Shown here one piece after another: positions 10,769 to 23,179 of a DNA stretch of 64,000 nucleotides; the first letter of the stretch is position 1, and each line of letters begins with the position of its first letter. Below the pieces are notes generated by a model. The model was not told the DNA's origin. It did no database searches and worked only from the letters and a program-made list of their open reading frames with translations. The stretch is from positions 820,501 through 884,500 of the forward strand of contig CATNEN010000034.1 of NCBI GenBank assembly GCA_950097015.1. Reading direction: 5' to 3'. The translations under genes were made by a program, and so were the position numbers. The stretch is from Macrostomum hystrix (taxonomy: Eukaryota > Platyhelminthes > Macrostomidae).

Positions 10769-13700
10769 TCAGCCGGGCATGTGGTAGGCCTCGAGCCAAA
10801 GCTCGCCGGACTTCTTCAACGACTGGATGATGCCAGCCAGGGCACTGGCTAGCGGCTTCTCCACGTAGGCGATTCCGTGCTTGGCGCAAAGGCGTTTCAC
10901 ATGCGGCTGCACCAGCGGGTAGGAGTGACGCGGCATTGTGGGGAACAGGCTGCAGGGCAGCGCGGAGAAGGGGTGGGGCGGTTAGCAACAACAGGGATCG
11001 GCCCTCACGGGCGTTATCTTTAAAATAAATTATTTTATACTACTCGTAGATTATGCGAGAACTCAAGCTCTGATGCAATTGACGTACAATTCGCACCAAT
11101 TTTAACCCGAAAGGCACAGTGAGAATGTACATTGCATTATTTCTATTTTTTGTTACAAAAATGAGTACTCACTGGTGTTCAATCTGATAGTTCAGGTGGC
11201 CTGTAAACCAATCGTTAAATAGGCCACCCTCGGCATTCATTGTAGCCTTCAGCTGCATCGGCAGCCACTCGCGCTTCTGGTCCCGATCGATGTCCATTGG
11301 GATGTGGCTCATCTGGGTGCAGGCCACGAACCAGTGCGACTCCAAGTAGCTGCGGAGGTTGGCACGGGTTGGTTCGGCGTCTGATTCAGATAGGAAATAA
11401 ACACTTCCTTCCCCAATATCACGATGGAATTCCCCAGTCCTTACGACTAAGGATTCCCTGCAATCTGACCATTGAATTCCCTGCACTCTGATGATGGAAT
11501 TCCCTGAACTCAGACCATTGAATTCCCTGCACTCTGACCGTGGGATTCCTTGCACTCTGACGATGGAATTCCCTACTCTCTGACCATGGAATTCCCTACA
11601 CTTTCTGTACTCTGACCGTGGTAATTCTCTGCACTTTTATCATGGAATTCCCTGTACTTTTATCATGAAATTCCCTACACTCTGTACTGACCGTGGAATT
11701 CCCTGTACTTTGATCCTGGGATTCCCTAGACTCTGACGATGTAATTTCCCTACTCTCTGACCATGGATTTCCCTACACTCTCTGTACTCTGACCATGGAT
11801 TTCCCTACACTCTCTGTACTCTGATCATGGATTTCCCTACACTCTCTGTACTCTGACCATGGATTTCCCTACACTCTATGTACTCTGACCATGGATTTCC
11901 CTACACTCTCTGTACTCTGACCATGGATTTCCCTACACTCTCTGTACTCTGACCATGGAATTCCCTGTACTTTGACCATGGAATTCCCTGTACTTTGATC
12001 ATGGAATTCCCTGCAGTCTGAACAGGAATTCCCTGTACTCTGACTATGAGATTCCGTGCACTCTGACCATGGAATGCCCTGTTGCCTAATCAAGGAGTCA
12101 CAATTTTCCCAAAGCCGCAATGCCAGCTAAACTCACCGAACAAACATATAAAATCCAAACGTAGCGAGCCAGGACGGAAAGAAGTGATTGAAAATGTAGA
12201 AAAACTTGAAGAAGAAGGACAGCGTCCAGACCAGATCGCGCCAGTCGCCGCGCTTCAAGATGAAGTAGATGTTCTCGTAGTGAAAGTAGAGCGGCAGCAG
12301 CATGGGTGGGCCCAGCAGCCAGAAGTAGTCGTGCTGCCAATTGTAGGGCATGAATCCGCGGCGCCGCTTGCCCCACTCGCGCGGCATTTTGTCGCCAAGC
12401 AGGAACAGGTAGGGCACGTTGATGTCCGGATCAGAGCCCATCACGTTCGGCTTCGAATGGTGGAGAAAGTGCCTGCCAGAAAAAAACACAATTAAGCCAT
12501 AAATATTCATTAAGTGCTACTGAAAGTACTAGTTCCACCTAAAGTAGTACTTAGCTATTAGTTATTAGCGCTTGGGTTTTTCAAACACCCTTATAAACGA
12601 ATTAGCACTGCACCTCTGTGCAGCCTTGCCAGGCCTTCAAAATTTATCAGCACGTCACCCGAATGTGCCTGCATCATCTCCGTCTTCGGTGATCACCTGC
12701 CGTTATCTAGACGGACTGCAGGGCCTTCAAGAGCTACAAAAGGTGGATCAAGGCCAATTTCACTGATCAAGCCTAAATATGATGCGCAGCTCAACCACAG
12801 GACACCCTCGCCTAGTCTGCCAACCAATCAGTCACCACCCAACGCTGCCAAAAAATTTCAGGCTGGGGGAAATCCCCTCGGTATTCCTATTAATAATAAA
12901 GAGAAAGAGATTGGTAATTACTTCATGAAATAAATTGAGCCTTCGCAGTAAGTTACAGTCTACGGCTCTAGATGAATCGAAAAGCGGCAGTGTCAAGCCC
13001 TTCAGGCCGAGAGTCAAAATACATGTACAATAACCAAGCGATAAGGAGGGGGGCTGAAGGATAAAAGGAGTGAAAACGGGCCAGAGGGTAAGAGCTAAAA
13101 ATGAGGGGGGTGAGGAAAGAGAGACGAACAGCTAGAGCTAGCCAATCAGAGACGATGGAGAGAATCAGTGCGAGTCTTACCCCTTCAGGAAACAGGTCCA
13201 TAAGCAGATAGCATAGCGGATTTTCAATACCTGAAATTCCACCAGTGCGAGCTGGCGCCCTTCATGTGTCCCACCACGAACTCGTGCCCAATGTGGTTGA
13301 GTTTGCGGCTGTTGAACACGCTCAGGTGGCCGTAGTCGTGCTGGGCCCAGCCGGCCTGGGCCTGGGCGGTGCAGAGCAGCAGCGCAGAGGCCAGCAGGGT
13401 CCACAGGTGCAGGCCGAACTGCCACAGCAGTAGGATGGCGACAAGCTCGAAGGCCCAGCACTGGGCCAGGTATTTGATGAAGAACTCCGGGCGAGCGCGG
13501 AACCAGCCGGAGTCCTCGGCCAGTTGGCGAAGGCGACGAAAATCGGCTTGAACTGGTGACTGATGGGCCAGGAAAAATATGTTTCATAATGTCTCATTCT
13601 GACTACTCGTTATAAATCGAACAGTAGAAAGCACTGAGTTTTTGCTGCCTTACCACATGTTTCTCATAGTCTTCAACAATGCCACATTGCAATGGTTTCA

Positions 13701-14730
13701 TATACTTCTCCACAAGATTTCTGTCATTGTGCAGTGCGACCCATGCGTCCTATAAAAGCAAAAAATGTAATAAACAGTCTATCTAATAATAGTAATAACC
13801 CTTTTGAGTTTTCGCACATAAAAATAAAAATGCACTTTTTTCATAGTTCTAAGCGTAAATATATATAGAGAGTTTCATTAATTCATAGAATTGGGCAATT
13901 ACTCACTCTCATACTTTATAGAAAACCATACATGCATACATTAATTAGGGCATGTAAAATCTTGGTAATTAATACTACACAAGTATTTCTGCATGTAATT
14001 AGCCACTTACTGTTAGTATTAGTATTGTTTACTTTCATAAAACCAAAATGTATTGCAGATCACATTGAAAATTTATTCAACTTCTTTATCCCTGATCTGA
14101 ACTGCAGTAATAAAAGCAAAAAAGCTAAACTTCATAAAAATTATAACACAAAGAAATAACATGATTTATTAGAATGAAATGTTTATAAACACAATATTTG
14201 TATTATTATTTAAATAATCATTTCAGTGCCTTTTCATAGTTAATCAGTTACAACCATTATATCAGTTTAGAAGAGAATATTACTGAGTTATCATAGGCCT
14301 AAAGTTCAAGAAAGATACCAATAGCTTAAGTGTTGTCCTTCAGATTACTTGCAGCAAAAATATCAGCAAAAATGTATTTTTAAAGATGATAAAAAAACTT
14401 CGATTAAACATACTGAACGTACGCATACAAAATAAATACATAAAATCATAGCTAAATCAGCAATAAAGAAGGTACATTTCATTTTCCAGTGGCAGAAAAG
14501 TGAAATTCTGAGACAAGTGAAGACACCAAAAAGGCTATACGTTAAATAAAATATAAATAAAAACGTACCGTTGCATCCTCTCCTGAATATGCACCCAACA
14601 GCTTAGCTCCACCAGGATGCTTGTGCATGAAGGAAGTAACATCGTAGACTTTCCCTTCGATCCCAATTAGCTTCTGCTTGCAATCGCGACGTTGGAATTC
14701 TTTTAGCGAATCCCAAGTATACGTTTTCAT
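10769..14730 (-). CDS. FADS: Front-end fatty acid desaturase with cytochrome b5 domain, six exons
   Basis: Minus-strand exons 14730-14569, 13749-13654, 13559-13231, 12472-12137, 11349-11173 and 10949-10769 join in frame to 426 aa, close to the 444 of human FADS2. The enzyme should insert a double bond between an existing one and the carboxyl end of a fatty acyl chain, taking electrons through its own cytochrome b5 domain in the ER membrane. Residues 1-80 are the b5 domain with heme motif HPGG (39-42) and a second His in ALHND. The three His boxes are complete: HDYGH (160-164), HFLHH (197-201) and QIEHH (363-367), the last beginning with Gln as in front-end desaturases. Hydrophobic helices lie between boxes 1 and 2 and after box 2. 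The C-terminal [13 protein letters not shown] is typical. Regioselectivity (delta-5, -6 or -8) cannot be read from sequence. Confidence 0.95.
11395..12080. repeat. Variable 20-30 bp minisatellite, desaturase intron 4
   Basis: Repeats of CTCTGACCATGGAATTCCCT with many substitutions and variable spacers (ACACTCTCTGTA in some). It fills most of the intron between exons 4 and 5 and is more diverged than most arrays in the window. Confidence 0.9.
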
Positions 14731-17129
14731 ATTAAATAATGTGGTTATATTTAGTCCACGTTATGTTTGAAACCGAATGATAAGCTAGGCAATAAAATGT
14801 AAAGTTTGTAAGTATTGTAAGAAATCTTCTGATCGCCTAAAATTAAGCACCTTTTATCAGCAATTAAAATAGTGCGCATCGTTGCCGCGTTAACCAAAAA
14901 GTTATATCAAATTAGTTTCACAAGCTGAAAATTAGGCTGACATTAAGAATTAGAAAGCAAGACAGAAACGGCTAATATAATTTTCTAATTTATTTTTCAG
15001 CTTGCGTGAGAATCGTTTTGTATCATATTTAAGAATCAAGATCGAGATAAGTCGTAGCGTATCAAAAGCAAGAATCACAAGAAAAAGTGTTTACTCTAGT
15101 GAATCCTTGATCAAAATATGTCTTTCAAACGAGCTATATATAAAATTTGAAATTAATGATCGATTGCATTCTAGAAACTTATTTTAAATAAATAGCTAAA
15201 TGTTAAAAGCTATTAATTCAGGTCAGCGAATTCTCTTGAGTATTTGGAACATGCACATGTGACAACGATGCCATATTCAATTCGACTCAGCGAGTCAATT
15301 GTAAGACAATGTGAAGAAAGCGAAAAATAAAAAAACTGCTTGTATATACTATTGCCCAGAACTGCATTTATGCAGTACATATCGATCCCAGTCTTTTTTA
15401 CAAATCAAAATCAAAATCTACATTTTTTTCCCAAAAAGCTGTTATACGACAGCTTTTAAAGGGTTAAACAAGTTATAAAAGCTGTTTAAAGGGTTTATAT
15501 GTTGTTTAGCTTTCAATAGAGCTAAAACATGAACATAATTACAGTAAATCACTGTTCATTCACTTTTAACTGAGTAAACTTAGTAGTATGCACGGTAAAT
15601 ACTTCGACTTGTTTTTTACGAAAAGCTTTTGATTTAAACCTCTGCATATATGTACATTATAATAACGTGTGAAGAATTACAGTATTAAAATGCCCAAGTA
15701 TCAAATCTTGATATCAAATGCATGCACAAGGTTGTATAATGAGGTTGAGCTGCTTAATTAGGTAATTTTATACGAACACCTGCATTAGCATGCATTTTAT
15801 TTTTAGCGCAATGTTGAGAATTCAGATAATAAAATTTATATAGTTACTTTAACTTCGCATGAACTGAACTGAAATCGACAGACATATTAAATTATTCGTT
15901 TATCCATGAAGAGAAGTTGGGCAGGGTGCTTTTTACAGTCTACTATCGTTGAAAAGTCTGCATGCTCTTGCCGAGTGCCTAACTCTTCTGCATTTTGTCC
16001 GCTTCTCAAAAAAGAAAAACCCCACCTTCGATCGGGCGAATAAGGACTAAGGGATGAAATCCTGAATGGTAGTCATGGCAACCAAAGGCAGCTGATACGA
16101 GAGTAAAGCAGGTGCAGTCTACTCGCGCCAGCATTTTTAGATGCTGGCTACATTTTTTTCAAAGCTATAAACTTTCTTTCCCCATTCAGATGCATCCAGG
16201 ACTCTAGGCTACAAACACTTCATCGCAAATAAAAGGCTTCAACAAATCTCTGTTGCAAGGAATTGCATATTTTCTAGTACTAGGTCTTCTATGTGACATT
16301 TGGACAGAAGAATTTGTTTTTTATTTTAGAAATCTTGGCGAAGGGTAACAATTGTTGGTCACAAGTTTTGAAAATTATTTGTTTAAAATCTGTATTTTGT
16401 AGTGTTGTGGCACAAATTTGAACTGAAATAATTTTACGAATGAAGAAGTAAAATTGAAGATCTGTTAGTGACCGCGGCGATAACAACAGCAACTGCAGCT
16501 GCAGCGGCTAAGACTGGAAATGAAACTGTGGACGTGCCATTTATGGAAATTAATAAACAATTATCACACCCGGGCTGTTAACTCAAAAGGCCGAGACTTT
16601 GCACAGTAAATTAATTCTGCTTTCCACCCGCAAACTGGCTTCCTCCGGATGTGAGTGAGTGGGATGCCAGTCGCGATCAATACTTACACCTGTGCGGTAT
16701 ATTAGAAAACTTATAACAATGGCAAGTCTGAGACAATGGTTATCAAACTGGAACAATGGGAACAGCAGGTGTCGCACGGGAGTTCAGATGAGGACACGAC
16801 TCCGGTCATGAGCACACATATAAGCACACATATATCGCGTCCCTTATTGATCAAAATAGGCAAATTCTGATTGCGCAAACGGATGAGCACACTGGGGGTG
16901 AGACAATGTGAAAATAGGCCACACCTACAACTCTGGGTGAGATTTTAAATTTATTACATCCTCCCAAACAGGGTGAAATCTTGAGCTCTGATCTTGTGTG
17001 TCCAAACGCATGAAATCTGAAATCTGTAAAACTCAGCGGTATCGCGTGAGATCAGACTTTTAGCATGCGCCAGGAGATTGAGATCTTGAGTCTTCCTCAC
17101 TGACATCCAGAGTGAGATTCTGAACGCAT
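14731..17129. other. AT-rich intergenic region, no gene recognised
   Basis: This lies upstream of the desaturase start and downstream of NPF-1. I see no exon with convincing coding sequence on either strand; the short open frames are unrelated to known families. It presumably includes the desaturase promoter. Confidence 0.5.
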
Positions 17130-17412
17130 CGCGCATAGATCCAGAGTGAGATTTTGAGTAGATCCAGAGTGAGATTTTGAGTAGATCCAGAGTGAGATTT
17201 TGAGTAGATCCAGAGTGAGATTTTGAGTAGATCCAGAGTGAGATTTTGAGTAGATCCAGAGTGAGATTTTGAGTAGATCCAGAGTGAGATTTTGAGTAGA
17301 TCCAGAGTGAGATTTTGAGTAGATCCAAAGTGAGATTTTGAGTCTTGCCCACTCACTTACATCCAGAGTGAGATTTTGAGTCTTGCCCACTCACTTACAT
17401 CCAGAGTGAGAT
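17130..17412. repeat. 23-bp minisatellite, TAGATCCAGAGTGAGATTTT
   Basis: About ten near-identical copies, then two copies in which a TCTTGCCCACTCACTTACA spacer lengthens the unit. Minus-strand frames over it are artefacts. Confidence 0.95.
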
Positions 17413-17826
17413 TTTCAATCTACTTTACTAAGAGCCAGGTTGCGGTTTCTGATAAACATCTGATACCTTCAAATAAGCAGATATTTTTTATCTAACCATT
17501 TAACAACCAGGGTTGGTAAAAAAATTTACTAAAACTGTTTAATAGAGGTTTAATAGAGATTTTTCATCTGACTTTAGAATTGTAAATGTGTATAGATCTT
17601 TTCTGGAATTGTAAAGTTGGTACAATTGAAATAAAAAGACCAACAAACAAAAGCTTCATCAGAATTTAATCGCATGAATTTGTTGCACTGAAGTCACGCA
17701 TTTCTAACGCCAGGCCGCTTATAGTGTGCGAGTCTCACAGCTGTGCGATGGACTAATTTCCACTTATATTTTAAACCAAAATTCATTGGATTCAAGGCTG
17801 TGAGTTCGGTTGCCTCAGAGTTCAAT

Positions 17827-17832
17827 TTTAAT
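17827..17832 (-). terminator. Candidate poly(A) signal ATTAAA for NPF-1
   Basis: ATTAAA on the minus strand lies about 53 bases past the NPF-1 stop codon. It is the common variant hexamer and fits a short 3' UTR. Confidence 0.4.
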
Positions 17833-17884
17833 CAGAGTCAGTCTATCAAAAAGCTTCGTAAAATTCTGGACGCTCAAACAGCGA

Positions 17885-18320
17885 CTACTCATCGTAGTTT
17901 GAGTCGTACAGGTCGTAGCTGAATTCTCCCAAGTCTGCCAGCCGACGGTTGGGCCTGCGATGCCGGTCGACACCGGGGGAGCGCTTCCCGAATCTGGGAT
18001 TCAAGATGAGATGCGAATGAAAACCGCTTTGCAATCCTATGATAGAAACATAAATAGTTGACAAAATATTGCACTCGATTTTTTCACCTCTGTCTGCCGA
18101 TGAGTTTTAGGTAGGCCTCCAGCTGTTTCATGTAGGTATCGAACTGTTCAACAGTTGTGAACCTGTCAGGTTTAGCCGGCGGCTGAATCTGGCGCTTCTC
18201 GGCGGCAACTTCAAAGGGCAGAGCGGAGGCAGCGGCCGCTACGAAGGCGACGGCGGCTAGCCAGATGAGCAGTCGAGAGTGGCTGACGGCTGAGTACTGC
18301 TGAGCTGCGCTGACTGGCAT
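17885..18320 (-). CDS. NPF: Neuropeptide F precursor 1 (NPY/NPF family)
   Basis: Exons 18320-18088 and 17993-17885 encode 113 aa. The precursor has a signal peptide (hydrophobic LLIWLAAVAFVAAAASA), a KR cleavage site at 42-43, a mature peptide Q44-F79 of exactly 36 residues, a Gly80 amide donor, and KR at 81-82. The peptide ends in IGRQRF-amide and carries the amphipathic core TTVEQFDTYMKQLEAYLKL typical of protostome NPF; the N-terminal Gln may cyclise. A C-terminal flanking peptide rich in Asp/Tyr follows. The intron has phase 2 and splits the final Arg codon (AG|A), the family hallmark. A 78-bp 5' UTR intron (18326-18403, GTAAGT to CTCAG) precedes the ATG. NPF acts through NPY-type GPCRs, usually in feeding and arousal circuits. 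It is tandem with a second NPF gene 1.9 kb away on the same strand. Confidence 0.93.
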
Positions 18321-18573
18321 GGCTACTGAGAATTTCAATGCGAAACTTCTGTATAAGTTGCAAGATATCGGCACAATGTCACCATTTTTTGGCCCATACT
18401 TACCTATTATTGAAAACGTTTTGCTGCGATTAAACAATTCAGTTTATAAATCAATTCAGAAAGATGCTTTATACCTGTCTCTCTAAGTGTGTGTAATGTC
18501 AGTCTTTCTGTAGCTCCTTCTCTTTGCTCCACAGTCAATATAGCAAAGCGTTTGTGAGGCCGCAATGGTTCCG

Positions 18574-18581
18574 ATTTTATA
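18574..18581 (-). promoter_or_regulatory. Candidate TATA box of NPF-1
   Basis: TATAAAAT on the minus strand lies about 170 bases before the 5' UTR donor at 18403/18404. It fits a start site near 18545-18550 and a non-coding first exon. Confidence 0.5.
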
Positions 18582-18889
18582 AGGTGGTTGGGAGGCGGCA
18601 ATAGGGGCGGCGACAAGGAAGGGAGATTTTTAGTGGATTGAGGATTCTGTAGGCGAACGGCCTCAGCGAATGGGGGGTGATCGATTTGTCAGGTTTCCGC
18701 CAAATTAAGCATCTCCAACTGCCGTTTATAGGGCCAGATAGGCCTTAATACGCGCGATTGGGCCCCGCGTTGCGTTGGAATCAGGAGCTGAAAATATCTC
18801 CCCCAGAAGTCTCAAAACAAACAGCCAACATCGATTGTTCGGCTAGTACCGTGCCTCGGCTGCGGTAGCCATAGATAGTTTTAGCTGTA

Positions 18890-19662
18890 GCCACTCAGCT
18901 AGAATCGAAGCAGGAGCTGTAGCCACTCAGCTAGAATCGAAGCAGGAGCTGTAGCCACTAAGCTGGAATCGAAGCAGGAGTTGAAGCCACTAAGCTACAA
19001 TCGAAGTAGGAGCTGTAGTCACTAAGCTAGAATCGAAGTAGGAGCTGTAGCCACTAAGCTAGAATCGAAGCAGGAGCTGTAGCCACTAAGCTAGAATCGA
19101 AGCAGGAGCTGTAGCCACTAAGCTAGAATCGAAGTAGGAGCTGTAGCCACTAAGCTACAATCGAAGTAGGAGCTGTAGCCACTAAGCTACAATCGAAGTA
19201 GGAGCTGTAGTCACTAAGCTACAATCGAAGTAGGAGCTGTAGCCACTCAGCTAGAATCGAAGCAGGAGCTGTAGCCACTAAGCTACAATCGAAGTAGGAG
19301 CTGTAGCCACTAAGCTAGAATCGAAGTAGGAGCTGTAGCCACTAAGCTAGAATCGAAGTAGGAGCTGTAGCCACTAAGCTAGAATCGAAGTAGGAGCTGT
19401 AGCCACTAAGCTAGAATCGAAGTAGGAGCTGTAGCCACTAAGCTAGAATCGAAGTAGGAGCTGTAGCCACTAAGCTACAATCGAAGTAGGAGCTGTAGCC
19501 ACTAAGCTACAATCGAAGTAGGAGCTGTAGCCACTAAGCTAGAATCGAAGTAGGAGCTGTAGCCACTAAGCTAGAATCGAAGTAGGAGCTGTAGTCACAA
19601 AGCTGGAATCGAAGCAAGAGCTGTAGCAGGAGCTGTAGCCACTAAGCTGGAATCGAAGCAGG
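18890..19662. repeat. 32-bp minisatellite between the two NPF genes
   Basis: About 24 copies built on CTAGAATCGAAGTAGGAGCT followed by GTAGCCACTAAG. Sites vary G/C (TAGAATC or TACAATC) and T/C (AAGTAGG or AAGCAGG). It separates NPF-1's promoter from NPF-2's 3' end. Confidence 0.97.
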
Positions 19663-19851
19663 AATTCTCTATATCATCCAATAAGAATTAAGAATTAAGA
19701 ATCAATTAAGAATCCAATAGCAAATTAGCCACTCAAATTACTGTGCAGTAGTCTGTTAAAACTGCTGTTTTCAAATCTGTTTCCTTCGCGTCTAAGACAA
19801 TTCATATTTGTATTTGTTTCTTGGACGTAATATTTACTACTAACACAGTCT

Positions 19852-20190
19852 CTGCCACTGAAAGTAGTATGCATTGGTCGTTGGACTATAATCTGTTAAT
19901 TTGCCGTAAGTTTTTTGACGCCTAGTCAAATATCTAGCCCGTTTTTTGTCAACAAAACGATAATTCTCAAACCAAAATTATTTTTCTTCTCAACGAAGTT
20001 TAAAGATATGTTGCCCAGATTAATGTGCAGCCGTGAGTAAACTCACTGGCAGTCTAGCTACAAAGTTCATTGCCAGATCGAGCCAGAGTTTTGTGCGTTT
20101 ATTTTTCAATTTGGATGGAATTTTAATTGCGATATTCCGTCACTGCCGCTGAAAGTAGTCTGCATTTATCTCGATTGACTATAATTTATT
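19852..20190. repeat. Diverged direct duplicate next to the NPF-2 3' end
   Basis: Two related segments, 19852-19900 and 20142-20190, share CTGCC-CTGAAAGTAGT, TGCATT and GACTATAAT-T in the same order and orientation. The second abuts the NPF-2 stop codon. Confidence 0.6.
20185..20190 (-). terminator. AATAAA overlapping the NPF-2 stop codon
   Basis: On the minus strand the end reads AGC TGA ATAAA, so the hexamer AATAAA begins at the last base of the TGA stop. If used, the 3' UTR would be only about 15-35 bases long. Confidence 0.55.
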
Positions 20191-20308
20191 CAGCTGTAAA
20201 TTGCATCATCCGCGTCGTCATCTTGCCACGCAGCTCCATTCAGCATCTGGGGGCCGCGCTTGCCGAAACTGCGGGAGATACACAAGTGACTTCATGAACT
20301 GACTGACT

Positions 20309-20351
<43 letters not shown>

Positions 20352-20717
20352 TGACTGACTGACTGACTGACTGACTGACTGACTGACTGACTGACTGACT
20401 GACTGACTGACTGACTGACTGACTGACTGACTGACTGACTGACTGACTGACTGACTGACTGACCGTTGCCTGGCCATCAGCTTGTGATAGACCTCCAGCT
20501 GCTGCAGGAAGTCCTTCAGCTCCTCGGCTGAGTTGAACTTCTGCGGCATGACCGGCTTGACGAGCTGCCGTTTGGCTCTTGCCGATGGCTCCGCGAAGGT
20601 CAGTTGAAAGGCGTCAGCTGGCGCCGGTGACACCGACAACATCACCATCAGCGCTAGCAGCATCAGCGGCATCAGCGCCAAAGGCAGTGTGGACATTGCT
20701 CTGACTGGGTACTGCAT
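20190..20717 (-). CDS. NPF: Neuropeptide F precursor 2 (NPY/NPF family)
   Basis: Exons 20717-20464 and 20268-20190 encode 110 aa. There is a Met/Leu-rich signal peptide, a KR site (49-50), a mature peptide Q51-F86 of 36 residues, Gly87 for amidation and KR (88-89), then an acidic flanking peptide ending DDADDAIYS. The mature peptide ends KLMARQRF-amide and shares with NPF-1 an initial Gln, Pro pairs near the start and the ARQRF/GRQRF end, but the middle differs (AEELKDFLQQLEVYH), so the duplication is not recent. The intron has phase 2 in the last Arg codon (CG|T), as in NPF-1. Its donor is GTCAGT, and the 195-bp intron is mostly (GTCA)n. Met8 (20696) is an alternative start. Confidence 0.92.
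20292..20463. repeat. (TGAC)n microsatellite forming the NPF-2 intron
   Basis: About 43 nearly perfect copies. On the transcribed strand the tract starts at the splice donor itself (CG|GTCAGTCAGT) and stops about 23 bases before the acceptor CTCCCGCAG. Confidence 0.98.
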
Positions 20718-20793
20718 TCAAGACCGTTGCTCTACAGGGATTGGAGAAAATCGGGGATCCCTGATCACTTTGAAATCAGATTTCAGTTCCCGG

Positions 20794-20800
20794 ATTTATA
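20794..20800 (-). promoter_or_regulatory. Candidate TATA box of NPF-2
   Basis: TATAAAT on the minus strand, about 77 bases before the first ATG. It implies a short leader without an intron. The SINE begins within about 6 bases upstream. Confidence 0.5.
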
Positions 20801-20805
20801 ATGTA

Positions 20806-21070
20806 TTACACCTGCCCCAATTGGTCCAGATTAGCAGCCGACAGCACAGCCGCAGCTATTGCTGTACGGCAGTTCAGTCCATGGACTGGGGGGACGCCAC
20901 ACCCACCCTCAAATAACCCAGCTAATGGGGTACCCAAGCTGGGTGAACTGAACCAATGCAGAGTTAAGTGACTTGCTAAAGGAGACACACTGTTCAAGTG
21001 GAGTCGGGAATCGAACCCCCGACCTTTAAGTCGTGAGTCCGACGCTCTAAGCACCAGGCTACAACCGCCC
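20806..21070 (-). mobile_element. tRNA-derived SINE upstream of NPF-2
   Basis: Read on the minus strand it has an A-box-like TGTAGCCTGGTGCTTAGAGC, a B box GGTTCGATTCCC, then CTTTAGCAAGTCACTTAA, CCCAGCTTGGGT, GTCCCCCCAGTCCATGGACT and a tail ending CTGGACCAATTGGGGCAGG. It shares almost the full length with the 57.4-kb copy. The translated B box yields the familiar artefact SRLKGRGFDSR. Confidence 0.9.
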
Positions 21071-21074
21071 GCAT

Positions 21075-21960
21075 CCGGGATCCAGAACCAAAAATCCTTA
21101 CCCCTCATTCAACCATTTTACCTGATCCTATAATTTCATCCTTGCATGCTAAACCATCATATTTTAGTTCGATATCACTTCTCATACGACTAAGCCTGTC
21201 ACTACAAGCACGACATGTGGAATGCACTGTCAGGCCTGATAGTAAATGCTTGATTAGAATCACGGTTTCGCCTTCTCCCAGTGGAATTCAATTCCATCTG
21301 TCCGGAATTTAGATGAGCTCTTGGAGAAAAACTCAATGTTGAAAATTACTTTTAAAATTCTGCGTCAGATAACTTGTTCTCACCGGTTCCTTTTAGAAGA
21401 TCAAGTGTGCTCTCCTGAGTCGAACTCTCGCTGTCTGTCTCAGCCGAAGGGGGCTGCTTTGGAAAAATGTTAAAGCAAAAAATTATTTGCGATCGCATCC
21501 AGATGGCTTTAAATAGGCAGCAGAGGTCTGGGCTGCGTTAGCCAATCACGGGCTGGCACATCGTAGAGGATTTCGCCGATTTGGTAGGTCGCTAATCCCC
21601 AGGATTAGGAACAGGGCTAATACTGTTAAGGAAAGTGAGACATTTATGCTCAGAAAATTGGGGGCTTCACACACTATGTGAGTCAACTGTCACTAAATTA
21701 TGTGCCAGGGTCCACAGTCCTCCAGAAATTATTACTAATGCAAATTTTATAGGATCCCCCGAAAGTTCAAGAAGTGATTCAAGAGGACCTGCTTGAAATC
21801 TGGCATTACACTACAAAGCATAAAGCTTCTAAAAAAGTTTGAAGCTGCGAATAAATATTATCCTATTGTTGTCAATCCATAATTTATTAATGCCACTCAT
21901 ATGAGATGAATAATTAGCTAAAAGCGATTAGGTTTAAATAGTCATTCTTCTAATTCCAAG
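21075..21960. other. Intergenic, nothing recognised
   Basis: Unique-looking sequence between the SINE and the TATC tract. There is no long open frame, repeat or RNA gene that I can support. Confidence 0.5.
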
Positions 21961-21970
21961 GTGGGCAGTT

Positions 21971-22950
<980 letters not shown>

Positions 22951-23179
22951 TGTGTGTTCGCTGCAAAATTTTATCGTTTGCTACCCACCCATTCCTGGTT
23001 AATGGTTAGCGATGCTTCATTCATTTTTTAATTTGACTCTAAGACCTTTAAGTCTCTGGCACCTTTTTAGTTGGCTGCATGTACACTTGTTCATCGTACC
23101 TGCTCAGCCTATCCACTCTCAATACCATTTATTTGTCGCTATAAAAGTCTCGCTCAAAATTCGCTCTCTTCGCTCTTCA

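Noticed and set aside
20806-21108. Open frame containing SRLKGRGFDSR
   Set aside because: This is the well-known translation artefact of tRNA-derived SINE B boxes.
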